A stretch of DNA of 64,000 bases from JBCBGF01 sp039820585 (GTDB taxonomy: Bacteria > Pseudomonadota > Alphaproteobacteria > Rhodobacterales > Rhodobacteraceae). A model generated the notes under the pieces. It ran no database searches and was not told the origin of the DNA. It worked only from the letters and a program-made list of their open reading frames with translations. The stretch spans positions 19,745 through 83,744 of the forward strand of contig JBCBPV010000008.1 of assembly GCA_039820585.1 (NCBI GenBank), in the 5' to 3' direction. The position numbers and the translations under genes are program-made. Shown one piece after another: positions 9,607 through 17,464 of this stretch (positions are counted from its first letter, which is position 1; the number at the start of each line of letters is the position of its first letter).

Positions 9607-9635
9607 GGCCTCTCGGCACTCCCCGCCGAGAGGCC
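9607..9635. repeat. Perfect hairpin, 11-bp stem
   Basis: GGCCTCTCGGC at 9607-9617 pairs exactly with GCCGAGAGGCC at 9625-9635 around a 7-base loop. There is no T-run after it, so it is not a standard intrinsic terminator; it could be a Rho-assisted terminator for trpS or a structured leader element. Confidence 0.6.
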
Positions 9636-9668
9636 TGCCTTCCCCGCCCACCGCAACAAGCTATGGAC

Positions 9669-9687
9669 AGGTCACCCATTGTGACCT
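9669..9687. promoter_or_regulatory. Inverted repeat, possible operator of the aminotransferase gene
   Basis: AGGTCAC, five bases, GTGACCT: a perfect 7-bp inverted repeat ending 30 bases before the start codon at 9717. Size and symmetry fit a dimeric regulator site; I do not recognise which family. Confidence 0.4.
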
Positions 9688-9716
9688 AGTTTTCGCCGGT
9701 CGGGAGGGACCTCAAG

Positions 9717-10580
9717 ATGGCAGTCGGTCAGAACATCCGCACCTATTTCGAAGGCACATGGCACGATGGCGATGTGGCCGTGATGCGCGCCGCCGATCAC
9801 GGATCGTGGCTGGGCAGCAACGTGTTCGACGGGGCCCGCTATTTCGATGGCGTAGCCCCCGATCTTGAAGCGCATTGCGCGCGGGTCAACCGCTCGGCCG
9901 AGGCGTTGATGATCACGCCGACGTTCAGCGTCGAAGACATGGTGGCACTGATCCACTATGGACTCGCCGCCTATGCAAAAACCTCCGCCGTCTACATCCG
10001 CCCGATGTACTGGGCCATCGACGGCGATGCTTCAGCGATTGTGCCCGGCCCGGACAAGACCGGCTTCGCGGTATCGCTGGAAGAAATCCCCCTTGCTCCG
10101 GCAGAGGCCACGACCACCCTTGGCACAACGCGCTTTCGCCGCCCGGTTCTGGAAAGCAGCGTGGTCAATGCCAAGGCGGGTTGTCTCTACCCCAACAATG
10201 CGCGGATGCTGCGCGAGGTGCGCGGCAACGGGTACGGCAATGCGCTGGTGGCCGATGCCATAGGGAATGTGGCCGAAAGCGCGACGGCAAACGTCTTCAT
10301 GGTGCGCGATGGTGAGGTTCTGACCCCCATCGCGAACGGCACGTTTCTGGCGGGCATCACCCGCGCGCGACATATGACGAACCTGGCCCATGACGGCACA
10401 CCCGTGCGCGAAGCGGTGCTCAGCTTCGATGATTTCCGCAACGCCGATGAGGTGTTTCTGTCGGGCAACATGTCGAAGGTCACCCCAGTGACCGAGTTCG
10501 AGGGCACCCATTACCAGGTCGGCCCCGTCACCCGGCGGGTGCGCGAGATGTACTGGGACTGGGCGCTGAGCACCTCTTGA
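9717..10580 (+). CDS. Class IV aminotransferase, branched-chain amino acid aminotransferase-like
   Basis: 287-residue fold-type IV PLP enzyme. The catalytic lysine is K153 in VVNAKAGCLYPNN, and the PLP-phosphate binding part is DAIGNVAESATANVFMVRDG and NGTFLAGITR. Annotated relatives in Rhodobacteraceae are called branched-chain aminotransferase (IlvE), transferring the amino group between glutamate and branched-chain 2-oxo acids. The family also contains D-amino acid and (R)-amine transaminases, and the substrate cannot be settled from sequence alone. The ATG has a strong GGGAGG site. A palindrome and a hairpin in the leader suggest dedicated control. Confidence 0.82.
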   Translation: MAVGQNIRTYFEGTWHDGDVAVMRAADHGSWLGSNVFDGARYFDGVAPDLEAHCARVNRSAEALMITPTFSVEDMVALIHYGLAAYAKTSAVYIRPMYWAIDGDASAIVPGPDKTGFAVSLEEIPLAPAEATTTLGTTRFRRPVLESSVVNAKAGCLYPNNARMLREVRGNGYGNALVADAIGNVAESATANVFMVRDGEVLTPIANGTFLAGITRARHMTNLAHDGTPVREAVLSFDDFRNADEVFLSGNMSKVTPVTEFEGTHYQVGPVTRRVREMYWDWALSTS

Positions 10581-10651
10581 GCCAGGACAATTCGCGATTG
10601 CACCGCGCCGCCCGGCCCGCCATGATCCCCCCGACGAGGGAGGCTTAGGCC

Positions 10652-11107
10652 ATGCGCAAGTTTCTGGTTGTGCTGGATGACAGCCGCGAATGCCTGAACG
10701 CGATGCGATTTGCGGCAATGCGGGCGGCGAATACCGGCGGTGGCGTTCAGATCCTGTCGGTGATCCCACCCGATGAGTTCAATCACTGGATCGGCGTGGG
10801 CGACATCATGCGCGAAGAAGCACGCGAGCGCATACACGCGCATTTCGATGTGTTCGCCAAGTGGATGCGCGACAAGCAGGGCATCAACCCTGAACTGGTG
10901 ATCCGCGAAGGGGAACCTGTGCCAGAGATCCTAGCCCAGGTCCGCGAAGATGGTGAGATAGGCGTGCTGGTCCTAGGGGCCGGGACCGACAAGAAAGGAC
11001 CCGGGCCATTGGTGACACAGCTCTCGAAGTCGTCTGGGTCTTTGCCGGTGCCAATGACGATTGTGCCGGGTGAGTTGTCGAAAGAGCGGCTGGAAGCGGT
11101 TACCTAA
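10652..11107 (+). CDS. Universal stress protein, UspA family
   Basis: 151 residues with a single Usp domain. It begins MRKFLVVLDDSRECLNAMRFA, where the aspartate that binds the adenine nucleotide lies after the first strand, and continues with VLVLGAGTDKKGPGPLVTQL, which corresponds to the G-x2-G-x9-G(S/T) ATP-binding loop, although the spacing is not the exact ATP-binding consensus. Small stress-linked cytoplasmic protein of no assigned reaction. It sits alone between the aminotransferase and nfuA; a GAGGGAGG site precedes the ATG. Confidence 0.88.
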   Translation: MRKFLVVLDDSRECLNAMRFAAMRAANTGGGVQILSVIPPDEFNHWIGVGDIMREEARERIHAHFDVFAKWMRDKQGINPELVIREGEPVPEILAQVREDGEIGVLVLGAGTDKKGPGPLVTQLSKSSGSLPVPMTIVPGELSKERLEAVT

Positions 11108-11108
11108 T

Positions 11109-11123
11109 TTAGAACAGTTCTAA
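11109..11123. promoter_or_regulatory. Candidate Irr box (iron control element)
   Basis: TTAGAACAGTTCTAA, a perfect 7-bp inverted repeat around one base. It has the TTAGAA...TTCTAA form of the ICE motif bound by Irr, the haem- and iron-responsive Fur-family regulator of Rhizobiales and Rhodobacterales. It lies directly upstream of the nfuA -35 element, and Fe-S assembly genes are known members of alphaproteobacterial iron regulons. Confidence 0.65.
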
Positions 11124-11128
11124 TCCCC

Positions 11129-11159
11129 TTGACGCCACCCCACCGGCCCCGCATATATA
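11129..11159 (+). promoter_or_regulatory. Candidate nfuA promoter
   Basis: TTGACG at 11129-11134 is followed after 17 bases by CATATA or after 19 bases by TATATA, in the AT-rich run just before the gene. Transcription would begin about 10-15 bases before the start codon. The Irr-like palindrome ends five bases upstream of the -35. Confidence 0.5.
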
Positions 11160-11179
11160 TAATGCATCTGGAGGCGCGC

Positions 11180-11743
11180 ATGTTCATTCAAACCGAATCC
11201 ACACCGAACCCGGCGACCCTGAAATTCCTGCCCGGCCAAACCGTGCTTGAGGCGGGAACGGCCGACTTCCCAACGCGCGAAGCGGCCGATAAATCGCCAC
11301 TGGCCACCCGGATCTACGGGGTTGAGGGCGTGACAGGCGTGTTCTTCGGCACCGATTTTGTGACCGTGACCAAAGCCGAGGCGACCGAGTGGGACCATGT
11401 CAAACCCGCGATCCTGGGCGCGATCATGGAACACTTCCAATCCGGCCAGCCGGTGATGGAAGGTGAGGCCGGTCCGAATGCCGGGCACGCCGCCCATGAC
11501 GGCCCGGATGGTGAGATTGTGGACCAGATCAAGGAACTCCTCGACACCCGCGTGCGCCCGGCCGTGGCGCAGGACGGTGGCGACATCACGTTCCACGGGT
11601 TCGACCGGGGCATCGTATACCTGCACATGCAGGGCGCATGCGCAGGCTGCCCCTCATCCACGCTGACGCTGAAAATGGGGATCGAGAACCTCTTGCGCCA
11701 CTACATCCCCGAAGTGCTTGAGGTACGGCCGGTTGCCGCCTGA
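11180..11743 (+). CDS. nfuA: Fe-S scaffold/carrier protein of the NfuA type
   Basis: 187 residues: an N-terminal Nfu domain (MFIQTESTPNPATLKFLPGQ) and a C-terminal NifU-like domain with the cluster-binding CxxC (C154 and C157, ACAGCPSS). Nfu proteins carry [4Fe-4S] clusters to target enzymes; sdhB and sdaA in this window encode likely clients. I chose the ATG at 11180 because a GGAGG site at 11170-11174 stands five bases before it and MFIQTE is the family N-terminus; an in-frame start at 11129 would run through the promoter. Its end overlaps tsaB slightly. Confidence 0.93.
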   Translation: MFIQTESTPNPATLKFLPGQTVLEAGTADFPTREAADKSPLATRIYGVEGVTGVFFGTDFVTVTKAEATEWDHVKPAILGAIMEHFQSGQPVMEGEAGPNAGHAAHDGPDGEIVDQIKELLDTRVRPAVAQDGGDITFHGFDRGIVYLHMQGACAGCPSSTLTLKMGIENLLRHYIPEVLEVRPVAA

Positions 11744-12449
11744 GCCAACCATTCTTGCATTCGACACATCGGCCGCGCATTGCGCGGCCGCTTTGCTTTC
11801 GGGTGGCAGGATCGTGGCGTCTCGCCACGAGGAAATGAAGCGCGGTCAGGCCGAGCGCCTTGTGCCACTGTTGCAAGAGGTACTGGCCCAAGAAGGCGCA
11901 GTCTGGGAAGAAATTGATGCTATCGGTGTCGGGATTGGCCCGGGGAATTTCACTGGCATTCGCATTTCGGTGTCGACGGCCCGTGGGCTGGCCTTGTCGC
12001 TTGGCGTGCCTGCGCTGGGTGTGACCTCTTTCGAAGTGGCGCGGGGGCCGGCATCAATTCCCGGACCGCAGCACCAGATCGTGACCCTGCGTGGCCCGCG
12101 CAGCACCTTTTACCTGCAACGGTTCGAAAACGGTGTTCCCGCAGGCGAGCCTGAAACGCTTGATGCGACCTCGCCGCATTGGCTTGAGCTTGAGATCAGC
12201 GCTCCGGAAGGCACCGAGCTTTTGGGGCCTTTCGCCGAACATCTGATGCTGGCGCTGGGACGTGGCGCACCAAGTATGTACCCATGGAATGACGGTGATA
12301 TCGACTGGCGGCGTAGCGCTGATATCATCGCACACATCGCGGCAGAGCGGTTTGCATCAGGTGAGCCGTTCGACCGCCCTGCCCCGCTCTACATCCGCGC
12401 GCCAGACGCCGCACCATCACGCAACGCCGCGCCGGTCCTTCTGCGGTGA
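11733..12449 (+). CDS. tsaB: tRNA t6A biosynthesis protein TsaB
   Basis: 238 residues from a TTG at 11733, giving MPPEPTILAFDTSAAHCAAAL, the normal N-terminus of TsaB, with GAGG nine bases upstream; a longer TTG start at 11718 is possible. TsaB is the ASKHA-fold partner of TsaD in the complex that makes N6-threonylcarbamoyladenosine at tRNA position 37. The family core IGVGIGPGNFTGIRISVSTARGLA is intact. The start lies inside the nfuA 3' end and the stop overlaps the following acetyltransferase start by four bases (GTGA), so the three genes form one transcription unit. Confidence 0.9.
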   Translation: MPPEPTILAFDTSAAHCAAALLSGGRIVASRHEEMKRGQAERLVPLLQEVLAQEGAVWEEIDAIGVGIGPGNFTGIRISVSTARGLALSLGVPALGVTSFEVARGPASIPGPQHQIVTLRGPRSTFYLQRFENGVPAGEPETLDATSPHWLELEISAPEGTELLGPFAEHLMLALGRGAPSMYPWNDGDIDWRRSADIIAHIAAERFASGEPFDRPAPLYIRAPDAAPSRNAAPVLLR

Positions 12450-12877
12450 GCCCGGACGATCTCGCACAGTTTGCCGCCCGCGCCCTCAGCGACACCACCC
12501 GAGCCTGGAGCGTTGCGGAATTTGCCGACCTGCTCGCCGCACCACACACAGTGTTGACCACCCGCCCCCATGCCTTCGCCCTCGGCCGCGTCATCGCGGA
12601 TGAGGCCGAACTGTTGCTGATCGCCACAGACCCTGCCCATCGCCGCGTCGGGATCGGGCGCGTCTGCCTGACCGCGTTCGAGGCCGCATGCGCAAACCGT
12701 GGGGCAACAGAGCTGTTTCTGGAGGTCTCAGTATTAAACGCCGCAGCGCGCGCGCTCTACACCGCCGCGGGCTATACCCTGCGCAGCGAACGCCACGCCT
12801 ACTACCAGACACCTGCGGGCGGGCGGGAAAATGCCCTTGTCCTGCACAAGGCCCTCACCACACCCGACCCAACGTAA
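12446..12877 (+). CDS. rimI: GNAT acetyltransferase, RimI type
   Basis: 143 residues with the GNAT fold; the acetyl-CoA binding loop reads LLIATDPAHRRVGIGRVCL (R-x2-G-x-G/A type), followed by FLEVSVLNAAARALYTAAGYTLRSERHAYYQ, the typical RimI C-terminal part. RimI acetylates the N-terminal alanine of ribosomal protein S18, though alphaproteobacterial homologues may have wider targets. The GTG start overlaps the tsaB stop, and tsaB-rimI is a widespread conserved pair, which supports the assignment. Confidence 0.85.
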   Translation: MSPDDLAQFAARALSDTTRAWSVAEFADLLAAPHTVLTTRPHAFALGRVIADEAELLLIATDPAHRRVGIGRVCLTAFEAACANRGATELFLEVSVLNAAARALYTAAGYTLRSERHAYYQTPAGGRENALVLHKALTTPDPT

Positions 12878-12934
12878 GCTGCCGAAAATCGGGGCAAATG
12901 ATGCAGGACTCCGCGCAATTCCCCCAGATCGCTA

Positions 12935-12964
12935 TTGACGCTCTGTCGTGCCTGCGGCCTTAAT
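12935..12964 (+). promoter_or_regulatory. Candidate promoter of the BMP transporter operon
   Basis: TTGACG at 12935-12940, an 18-base spacer and CTTAAT at 12959-12964, in the 174-base gap before the substrate-binding protein gene. No other convincing pair is visible in that gap. Confidence 0.35.
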
Positions 12965-13051
12965 CGCGCATGATCTAATCCAGATCCACTGAACAACCGG
13001 TCGGGCAGCGTGATTTGCCACGGCCGCAACAATTGTAACTGGGAGACCCAA

Positions 13052-14053
13052 ATGACCCTTATGAAATCCCTTCTCGGCGCCGCCGCTGGTGTTGCGCTGA
13101 CGGCCGGGATGGCCAGCGCCGAGCCCGCGATCATCTTTGACCTGGGCGGCAAGTTCGACAAGTCGTTCAACGAAGCCGCGTTCGGCGGTGCAACCCGCTG
13201 GGCCGAAGAGACCGGCGGCACGTTCCGCGAAATCGAAATGCAATCTGAGGCTCAGCGTGAGCAGGCCCTGCGCCGTTTCGCTGAAGCAGGCGCCAACCCC
13301 GTTGTGATGACCGGCTTTGCCTTTGGCAACGTGCTGTCCGAGGTTGCCCCCGATTACCCCGACACACAGTTTGCGATCATTGACATGGTCGTGGATCAGC
13401 CCAACGTCCGTTCGGTGGTGTTCACCGAGCATGAAGGCTCATTCCTGGTGGGCATGATGGCCGCCAAGGCTTCTGAATCCGGCACCGTCGGCTTCGTGGG
13501 CGGCATGGACATCCCGCTCATCCGCAAGTTTGCCTGCGGCTATGCGCAGGGCGTCAAGCACGTGAACCCCGATGCCGAAATCATCGCCAACATGACGGGC
13601 ACCACACCGGCCGCCTGGAATGACCCCGTGAAGGGTGGCGAGTTGACGAAGGCCCAGATCAGCCAGGGCGCTGACGTGGTTTACGCCGCTGCCGGCGGTA
13701 CTGGTGTGGGCGTTCTGCAGGCTGCAGCCGACGAAGGCATCCTGTCGATCGGCGTGGACAGCAACCAGAACTACCTGCACCCCGGCTCGGTCCTGACCTC
13801 GATGCTCAAGCGCGTGGACAACGCGGTTTACGAGGCATTCACCACAGGCATGGACGGCTCTTTTGAAACCGGCATCGTCGTGATGGATCTCGCCGCTGAC
13901 GGCGTGGGCTATGCGGTTGATGAGTTCAACGCAGAGCTCGTGTCAGACGAAATGCAAAGCGCCGTGGAAGAGGCGAAGGCCGCGATCATCGCGGGCGAGC
14001 TGCCGGTGCATGATTACACCTCGGACGACAGCTGCCCTGCGCTGACGTTCTGA
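13052..14053 (+). CDS. BMP-family ABC transporter substrate-binding protein
   Basis: 333 residues. The ATG at 13052 (GGGAG site at 13041-13045) gives a classical signal peptide ending GMASA before EPAIIFDLGGKFDKSFNEAA, the recognition motif of the Bmp/PnrA family (Pfam Bmp), whose known members bind purine nucleosides. There is no lipobox cysteine, so this is a free periplasmic protein, unlike the lipoproteins of Gram-positives and spirochaetes. It heads an operon with an ATPase and two permeases. A strong hairpin follows the gene and should keep its expression above that of the membrane components. Confidence 0.9.
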   Translation: MTLMKSLLGAAAGVALTAGMASAEPAIIFDLGGKFDKSFNEAAFGGATRWAEETGGTFREIEMQSEAQREQALRRFAEAGANPVVMTGFAFGNVLSEVAPDYPDTQFAIIDMVVDQPNVRSVVFTEHEGSFLVGMMAAKASESGTVGFVGGMDIPLIRKFACGYAQGVKHVNPDAEIIANMTGTTPAAWNDPVKGGELTKAQISQGADVVYAAAGGTGVGVLQAAADEGILSIGVDSNQNYLHPGSVLTSMLKRVDNAVYEAFTTGMDGSFETGIVVMDLAADGVGYAVDEFNAELVSDEMQSAVEEAKAAIIAGELPVHDYTSDDSCPALTF

Positions 14054-14075
14054 TCAGGTCCCGATAGACCTTTTC

Positions 14076-14109
14076 GGGGCCGCGCGATCACCGTCGCGCG
14101 GCCCCTTTT
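14076..14109 (+). terminator. Intercistronic intrinsic terminator/attenuator
   Basis: A perfect 12-bp GC-rich stem (left arm 14076-14087, right arm 14094-14105) with a 6-base loop is followed by TTTT. It lies 22 bases after the binding-protein stop and before the ATPase gene. In ABC importer operons such elements give partial read-through and excess binding protein. Confidence 0.85.
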
Positions 14110-14140
14110 GCAAGACCCACCACCCAAGGACGCCCGCCCC

Positions 14141-15703
14141 ATGTCTGATGCCGCACCTGCCATTGAGCTTCGGGGAATTTCCAAGGCCTTTGGCCCTGTG
14201 CAGGCCAACAAAGACATCTCGATCCGCGTGATGCCCGGCACGATTCACGGGATCATCGGCGAAAATGGCGCGGGCAAGTCCACTTTGATGTCGATCCTCT
14301 ATGGCTTTTACAAAGCCGACGCAGGTGAGATTTTCATAAACGGAAATCAAACGGTTATCCCGGACAGCCAGGCGGCGATAAGCGCCGGGATCGGGATGGT
14401 GTTCCAGCATTTCAAACTGGTCGAGAACTTCTCTGTCCTCGAAAACGTGGTGCTGGGGGCCGAAGAGGGCGCGCTGTTGCGCCCGTCGCTCGCCAAGGCC
14501 CGTACGCTGCTGACCCAGCTGGCCGATGAATACGAACTGAACGTGAACCCCGATGCCCTGATCGAGGATATCGGCGTCGGCATGCAGCAGCGGGTCGAAA
14601 TCCTCAAAGCGCTCTACCGTCAAGCCGAGATCCTGATCCTCGATGAGCCGACTGGCGTTCTGACCCCTGCCGAAGCCGACCACCTGTTCCGTATCCTCCG
14701 CGGACTGCGCGATGAAGGGAAGACGATCATCCTGATCACCCACAAGCTGCGCGAGATCATGGAAGTGACCAACACCGTCAGCGTCATGCGGCGCGGTGAG
14801 ATGACCGCGACCGTCAAGACCGACGAGACCAGCCCAGAAGAGCTTGCTGAACTGATGGTCGGCCGCAAGGTTCTGTTGCGCGTCGACAAGACCCCCGCGC
14901 AACCCGGCAAAACGGTGCTGGAGGTCGAAAACCTGCGGATCACCGACGACAAGGGCGTCGAGCGCCTGAAAGGTGTGTCGCTGAACGTGCGCGCTGGTGA
15001 GATTCTGGGCATCGCTGGCGTTGCGGGAAATGGGCAGTCGGAATTGCTGGAAATCCTGGGCGGTTATGCAAAAGGCTCTGGCACGATCCGCGTGAACGGG
15101 CAGGCGCTGGACCTGACCGGCGCGCACTCCGATGGCCAGTCACGCCGCGCCCGCAGCATCGCGCATGTGCCCGAAGATCGCCAGCGCGAAGGCCTGATCA
15201 TGGATTTCATGGCCTGGGAGAACATGATCTTCGGCTATCACCACGACCCCGCCTATCAAAAAAGCGGCCTGGTCATGGACAACTCCGGCATCCTGGCCGA
15301 GACCGAGGCCAAGATGGAACGCTTCGACGTGCGCCCCCCGAACCCGCGCCTGACGGCCAAGAGCTTTTCGGGCGGCAACCAGCAAAAAATCGTTCTGGCG
15401 CGCGAGATTGAGCGTAACCCCGACCTTCTGCTCATCGGCCAGCCCACCCGCGGCGTCGATATCGGCGCGATTGAGTTCATCCACCAGCGCATTGTGGAGC
15501 TGCGCGATGCGGGCAAGGCGATCCTTCTGGTGTCCGTAGAACTGGATGAGATTATGTCGCTGTCCGACCGCATCGCCGTGATGTTTGACGGTCAGATCAT
15601 GGGCGAACGCGATCCCGCCAAGACCAATCAGAAAGAGCTGGGCCTGTTGATGGCCGGCATCACCGACGCAGCGGGCGCGATGCCCCAAGCCGTGGGGGCC
15701 TGA
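14141..15703 (+). CDS. ABC transporter ATP-binding protein with two ATPase domains (nucleoside/ribose type)
   Basis: 520 residues with two fused nucleotide-binding domains like RbsA and NupA. First domain: Walker A GENGAGKSTL near residue 43, Walker B ILILDEPTGVLTP. Second domain: degenerate Walker A GVAGNGQSELLEIL and a LSGGQ-type motif FSGGNQQKIVLAREIERNP with a Walker B reading LLLIGQPTRGVD, in which the glutamate usually following the aspartate is Q, so one site is probably non-hydrolytic, as in relatives. I chose the ATG at 14141 (AAGGA site about 10 bases upstream) over a TTG at 14108 that lies within the terminator. Confidence 0.92.
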   Translation: MSDAAPAIELRGISKAFGPVQANKDISIRVMPGTIHGIIGENGAGKSTLMSILYGFYKADAGEIFINGNQTVIPDSQAAISAGIGMVFQHFKLVENFSVLENVVLGAEEGALLRPSLAKARTLLTQLADEYELNVNPDALIEDIGVGMQQRVEILKALYRQAEILILDEPTGVLTPAEADHLFRILRGLRDEGKTIILITHKLREIMEVTNTVSVMRRGEMTATVKTDETSPEELAELMVGRKVLLRVDKTPAQPGKTVLEVENLRITDDKGVERLKGVSLNVRAGEILGIAGVAGNGQSELLEILGGYAKGSGTIRVNGQALDLTGAHSDGQSRRARSIAHVPEDRQREGLIMDFMAWENMIFGYHHDPAYQKSGLVMDNSGILAETEAKMERFDVRPPNPRLTAKSFSGGNQQKIVLAREIERNPDLLLIGQPTRGVDIGAIEFIHQRIVELRDAGKAILLVSVELDEIMSLSDRIAVMFDGQIMGERDPAKTNQKELGLLMAGITDAAGAMPQAVGA

Positions 15704-15707
15704 GATC

Positions 15708-16838
15708 ATGCAGAAGATGCCGCAATGGGCCGATGTCTTTTTGATCCCGCTGATCAGCTTGATGATCGCGTTCTTCCTGTCGGGGCTTGTGATCCTGGCC
15801 ATCGGCGAAAGCCCGATCGAGGCCGTGCAGATCATGGTCACAGGGGCGCTGGGGTCCACCTATGGCTGGGGCTATACCCTTTATTACACAACGAATTTCA
15901 TCTTCACCGGCCTTGCCGTGGCAGTCGCCTTCCACGCGCGATTGTTCAACATCGGGGGTGAAGGCCAGGCGATGCTGGGCGGGCTCGGCGTGGCGCTGGT
16001 GTGCCTGTCCATCGACTGGCCGCACTGGTTGGTGGCGCTGCCCGTGGCCCTGATCGGCGGGGCGCTGTTCGGCGCAGCCTGGGCGGCGGTGCCCGCCTAT
16101 CTTCAGGCCAAGCGGGGCAGCCACATCGTGATCACCACGATCATGTTCAACTTCATTGCGGCGGCTTTGCTAAACTACATGCTGGTCAACATCATGCGCC
16201 CCCAGGGCGCGATGGACCCCGCCAGCGCCCGCTTCCCAGATGGCGCAAGCCTGCCCACCTTCCAGGACATGTTCGCCACCGCCGAGGCACCGCTTTTTCG
16301 CGGCGCACCGGTCAACGTCACCTTCTTCGTCGCTATCGCGGCCTGTTTCCTCGTCTGGTGGCTGATCTGGCGCACCCGACTGGGATATGAGATCCGCGCG
16401 TTCGGGCACTCGGAAACCGCCGCCGTCTACGCCGGGATCTCGCCCGTGAAGATCACGGTGATCGCGATGCTGATCTCTGGTGGCCTTGCGGGCTGCATGG
16501 CGATCAACAACGTGATGGGCGAGGCGGAAAGGCTGGTCCTGAACTCTGTGGAAGGCGCGGGGTTCATCGGCATTGCCGTGGCCCTGATGGGCCGGTCGCA
16601 TCCGTTCGGCGTGCTGCTCGCGGCGCTTCTGTTCGGCTTCCTCTACCAGGGCGGGGCCGAGCTCAGCCTTTGGTCCAACATCCCGCGTGAGTTGATCGTG
16701 GTGATCCAGGCGCTGGTGATCCTGTTCACCGGAGCGCTCGACAACATGGTGCGGATGCCGCTGGAAAAACTGTTCCTCGCGATGTCGCGAAAGCCCGACG
16801 CCGCCAAGGCAGCCAACAAGCCGGAGGCAGCGGAATGA
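15708..16838 (+). CDS. ABC transporter permease (BMP/nucleoside importer, first subunit)
   Basis: 376 residues with about ten hydrophobic segments, of the BPD_transp_2 family that pairs with Bmp-type binding proteins. Visible family parts are LFNIGGEGQAMLGGLG near residue 80 and AVYAGISPVKITVIAMLISGGLAG. It follows the ATPase gene by four bases and its TGA overlaps the start of a LysE-family gene by four bases. The C-terminus is an alanine- and lysine-rich cytoplasmic tail. Confidence 0.9.
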   Translation: MQKMPQWADVFLIPLISLMIAFFLSGLVILAIGESPIEAVQIMVTGALGSTYGWGYTLYYTTNFIFTGLAVAVAFHARLFNIGGEGQAMLGGLGVALVCLSIDWPHWLVALPVALIGGALFGAAWAAVPAYLQAKRGSHIVITTIMFNFIAAALLNYMLVNIMRPQGAMDPASARFPDGASLPTFQDMFATAEAPLFRGAPVNVTFFVAIAACFLVWWLIWRTRLGYEIRAFGHSETAAVYAGISPVKITVIAMLISGGLAGCMAINNVMGEAERLVLNSVEGAGFIGIAVALMGRSHPFGVLLAALLFGFLYQGGAELSLWSNIPRELIVVIQALVILFTGALDNMVRMPLEKLFLAMSRKPDAAKAANKPEAAE

Positions 16839-17461
16839 TCGAATATCTGCCAGGCTTCCTCGCCGCCTACGCCATCCTCATGGTCGCCGCATCCTCGCCC
16901 GGCCCGGCGGTCGCGATGCTGCTGGGCATCTCCGCCACCTCGGGACGCAGCGCAGCCCTCATCGCCAGCGCCGGGATCGCAACGGGCAGCGTTCTTCTCA
17001 ACATCGGCACGCTGGCAGGCGTGGGCTATCTGCTGACCCAAGCTGCCTGGGCAATGATGGTGCTCAAGCTGATCGGGGCAGCCTACCTTGCCTGGCTTTC
17101 CTATGGCGCCTTCCGAAAAGCCGTGAACCCGCCCAAGATCGAAGCGATGGAAATGGCCCCCCGCAGCGCAGCCAACGCCTTTGTCGCGGGGTTTCTGCTG
17201 CAGGTAACAAACCCAAAGGCCATCGTGTTCTGGCTGGCCATTGCGGCAGTTGGGGCAACACAGGGTGGCGGCGCAGGCGTAATCGCGCTGTTTATCGCGG
17301 GCGCATTCCTGATCTCCTTCGGTTGCCACGGCGCCTGGGCGCTGGTCCTGTCGTCCTCGCCGGCACGGCGCGTCTATGCCTCAGGTCGCCGATGGGTCGA
17401 GGCGGGGCTGGGCGCGCTGTTTGCGACCTTCGCCATTCGCCTGGCCACGGAAAGGGTCTGA
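16835..17461 (+). CDS. LysE/RhtB-family exporter
   Basis: 208 residues with about six membrane segments. The LysE signature is near the N-terminus: MVAASSPGPAVAMLLGISATSGRSAALIASAGIATG, followed by LKLIGAAYLAWLSYGAFR and FLLQVTNPKAIVFWLA. Members export amino acids or derivatives. The gene sits between the two permease genes of a nucleoside-type importer, overlapping the first by four bases (ATGA) and ending three bases before the second, so it must be co-transcribed. Why an exporter is embedded in an importer operon is not evident; it may remove a catabolic by-product. Confidence 0.88.
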   Translation: MIEYLPGFLAAYAILMVAASSPGPAVAMLLGISATSGRSAALIASAGIATGSVLLNIGTLAGVGYLLTQAAWAMMVLKLIGAAYLAWLSYGAFRKAVNPPKIEAMEMAPRSAANAFVAGFLLQVTNPKAIVFWLAIAAVGATQGGGAGVIALFIAGAFLISFGCHGAWALVLSSSPARRVYASGRRWVEAGLGALFATFAIRLATERV

Positions 17462-17464
17462 TCC

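Larger units (their letters stand above)
9432..9716. other. 285-base non-coding leader between trpS and the aminotransferase gene
   Basis: No convincing coding sequence. It contains a perfect 11-bp hairpin (9607-9635) and, closer to the downstream gene, a perfect 7-bp inverted repeat with a 5-base centre (9669-9687). I saw no clear trpS terminator and no leader peptide rich in branched-chain residues. Probably promoter and operator region of the aminotransferase gene. Confidence 0.5.

Noticed and set aside
9607..9635. Hairpin as an intrinsic trpS terminator
   Set aside because: No T-run follows on either strand and it lies 175 bases after trpS.
11158..11163. TATAAT as -10 of nfuA
   Set aside because: It is 23 bases from the TTGACG, too far; CATATA or TATATA a few bases upstream have acceptable spacing.
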